In this document: positions 36,910-37,031 of the stretch, one piece after another | Layout: each line of letters begins with the position of its first letter | Numbering within the stretch: position 1 is the stretch's first letter | NCBI GenBank assembly: GCA_031181585.1 | Contig: JAPSKP010000029.1 | Coordinates: 1-37,031 of the forward strand | DNA length: 37,031 nt | Source: Lysinibacillus sp. | Lineage (GTDB): Bacteria; Bacillota; Bacilli; Bacillales_A; Planococcaceae | Direction: 5' to 3' | Translations under genes and position numbers: made by a program | Notes under the pieces: generated by a model | What the model was told of the DNA's origin: nothing | Seen by the model: only the letters and a program-made list of their open reading frames with translations | Database searches by the model: none

Positions 36910-36932
36910 GAGGCTGGGACAAAACCCACCTC
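36910..36932 (+). repeat. GAGGCTGGGAC-type intergenic repeat
   Basis: GAGGCTGGG and CCCACCTC form an 8-bp hairpin with one bulged C and a 6-nt loop. Sequences beginning GAGGCTGGGACA recur downstream of genes and at the ends of IS1182-like elements in Firmicutes, as far as I recall. Only one copy is in this window. Confidence 0.35.
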
Positions 36933-36941
36933 TAACTAAAA

Positions 36942-36989
36942 ATAGCCGTTGGCATTTTACGAAAGTGAAATGCCAGCGGCTATGCTTTT
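36942..36989 (+). terminator. Intrinsic terminator of the gerA-type operon
   Basis: An 18-bp stem (36942-36959 with 36966-36983, two G-U pairs), 6-nt loop CGAAAG, then GCTTTTT. Confidence 0.88.
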
Positions 36990-37031
36990 TAGCATCAAAA
37001 AAGGACACTTTCTGATAAAATTTAAGTATCT

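Overview
The window is chromosomal DNA of an endospore-forming member of the Bacillales. Gene order follows the Bacillus subtilis comEC-to-recO region closely. Protein similarity, moderate AT richness and local departures (deoC between mtaB and rpsU, no yqxA, no yqeY, a gerA-type operon after recO) suggest the Planococcaceae (Lysinibacillus/Solibacillus-like). That placement is inference from remembered families, not from a search. No rRNA, tRNA, CRISPR array or intact mobile element was seen.

Layout. 1-4300: 3' part of comEC (DNA uptake), convergent small membrane protein yqzM, holA (clamp-loader delta) and a YflT-type general stress protein behind a sigma-B-like promoter. 4250-6560: rpsT (minus strand), then the sporulation genes gpr and spoIIP. 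6561-7137: a gene-free leader region holding a sigma-A promoter, a terminator and further inverted repeats, ending at lepA. 8965-11489: an AT-rich accessory insert between lepA and hemW, with a possible recombinase remnant, a YcgL/RlaP-type nucleotidyltransferase, about 0.8 kb of decayed DNA and an unrecognised 108-residue protein. 11490-20760: hemW, the CIRCE-controlled heat-shock genes hrcA-grpE-dnaK-dnaJ, then prmA-rsmE-mtaB (protein, rRNA and tRNA modification). 20780-21940: deoC behind two palindromic operator-like sites, and rpsU behind a strong sigma-A promoter. 22263-25181: the membrane-microdomain operon nfeD-floA-(yqfB-like) behind a textbook sigma-W promoter. 25131-27518: yqfC-yqfD-phoH. 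27575-31860: pgpH-ybeY-dgkA-cdd-era, then recO. 32902-36990: a tricistronic GerA-type germinant receptor operon behind a textbook sigma-G promoter.

The most distinctive observation concerns regulatory overlap. At yqfC, a good sigma-E -10 element lies in the loop of the intrinsic terminator that ends the sigma-W operon, and the terminator's right arm is the yqfC Shine-Dalgarno. A read-through RNA would be terminated or have its ribosome site buried, whereas an RNA started by sigma-E would begin inside the right arm and leave it free. spoIIP shows a similar arrangement: a 12-bp stem buries its Shine-Dalgarno and a weaker sigma-E-like -10 sits in the loop. Candidate promoters for sigma-A, B, E, G and W can all be read in this one window.

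Most genes are ordinary conserved housekeeping or sporulation genes; the novelty is in the spaces between them.
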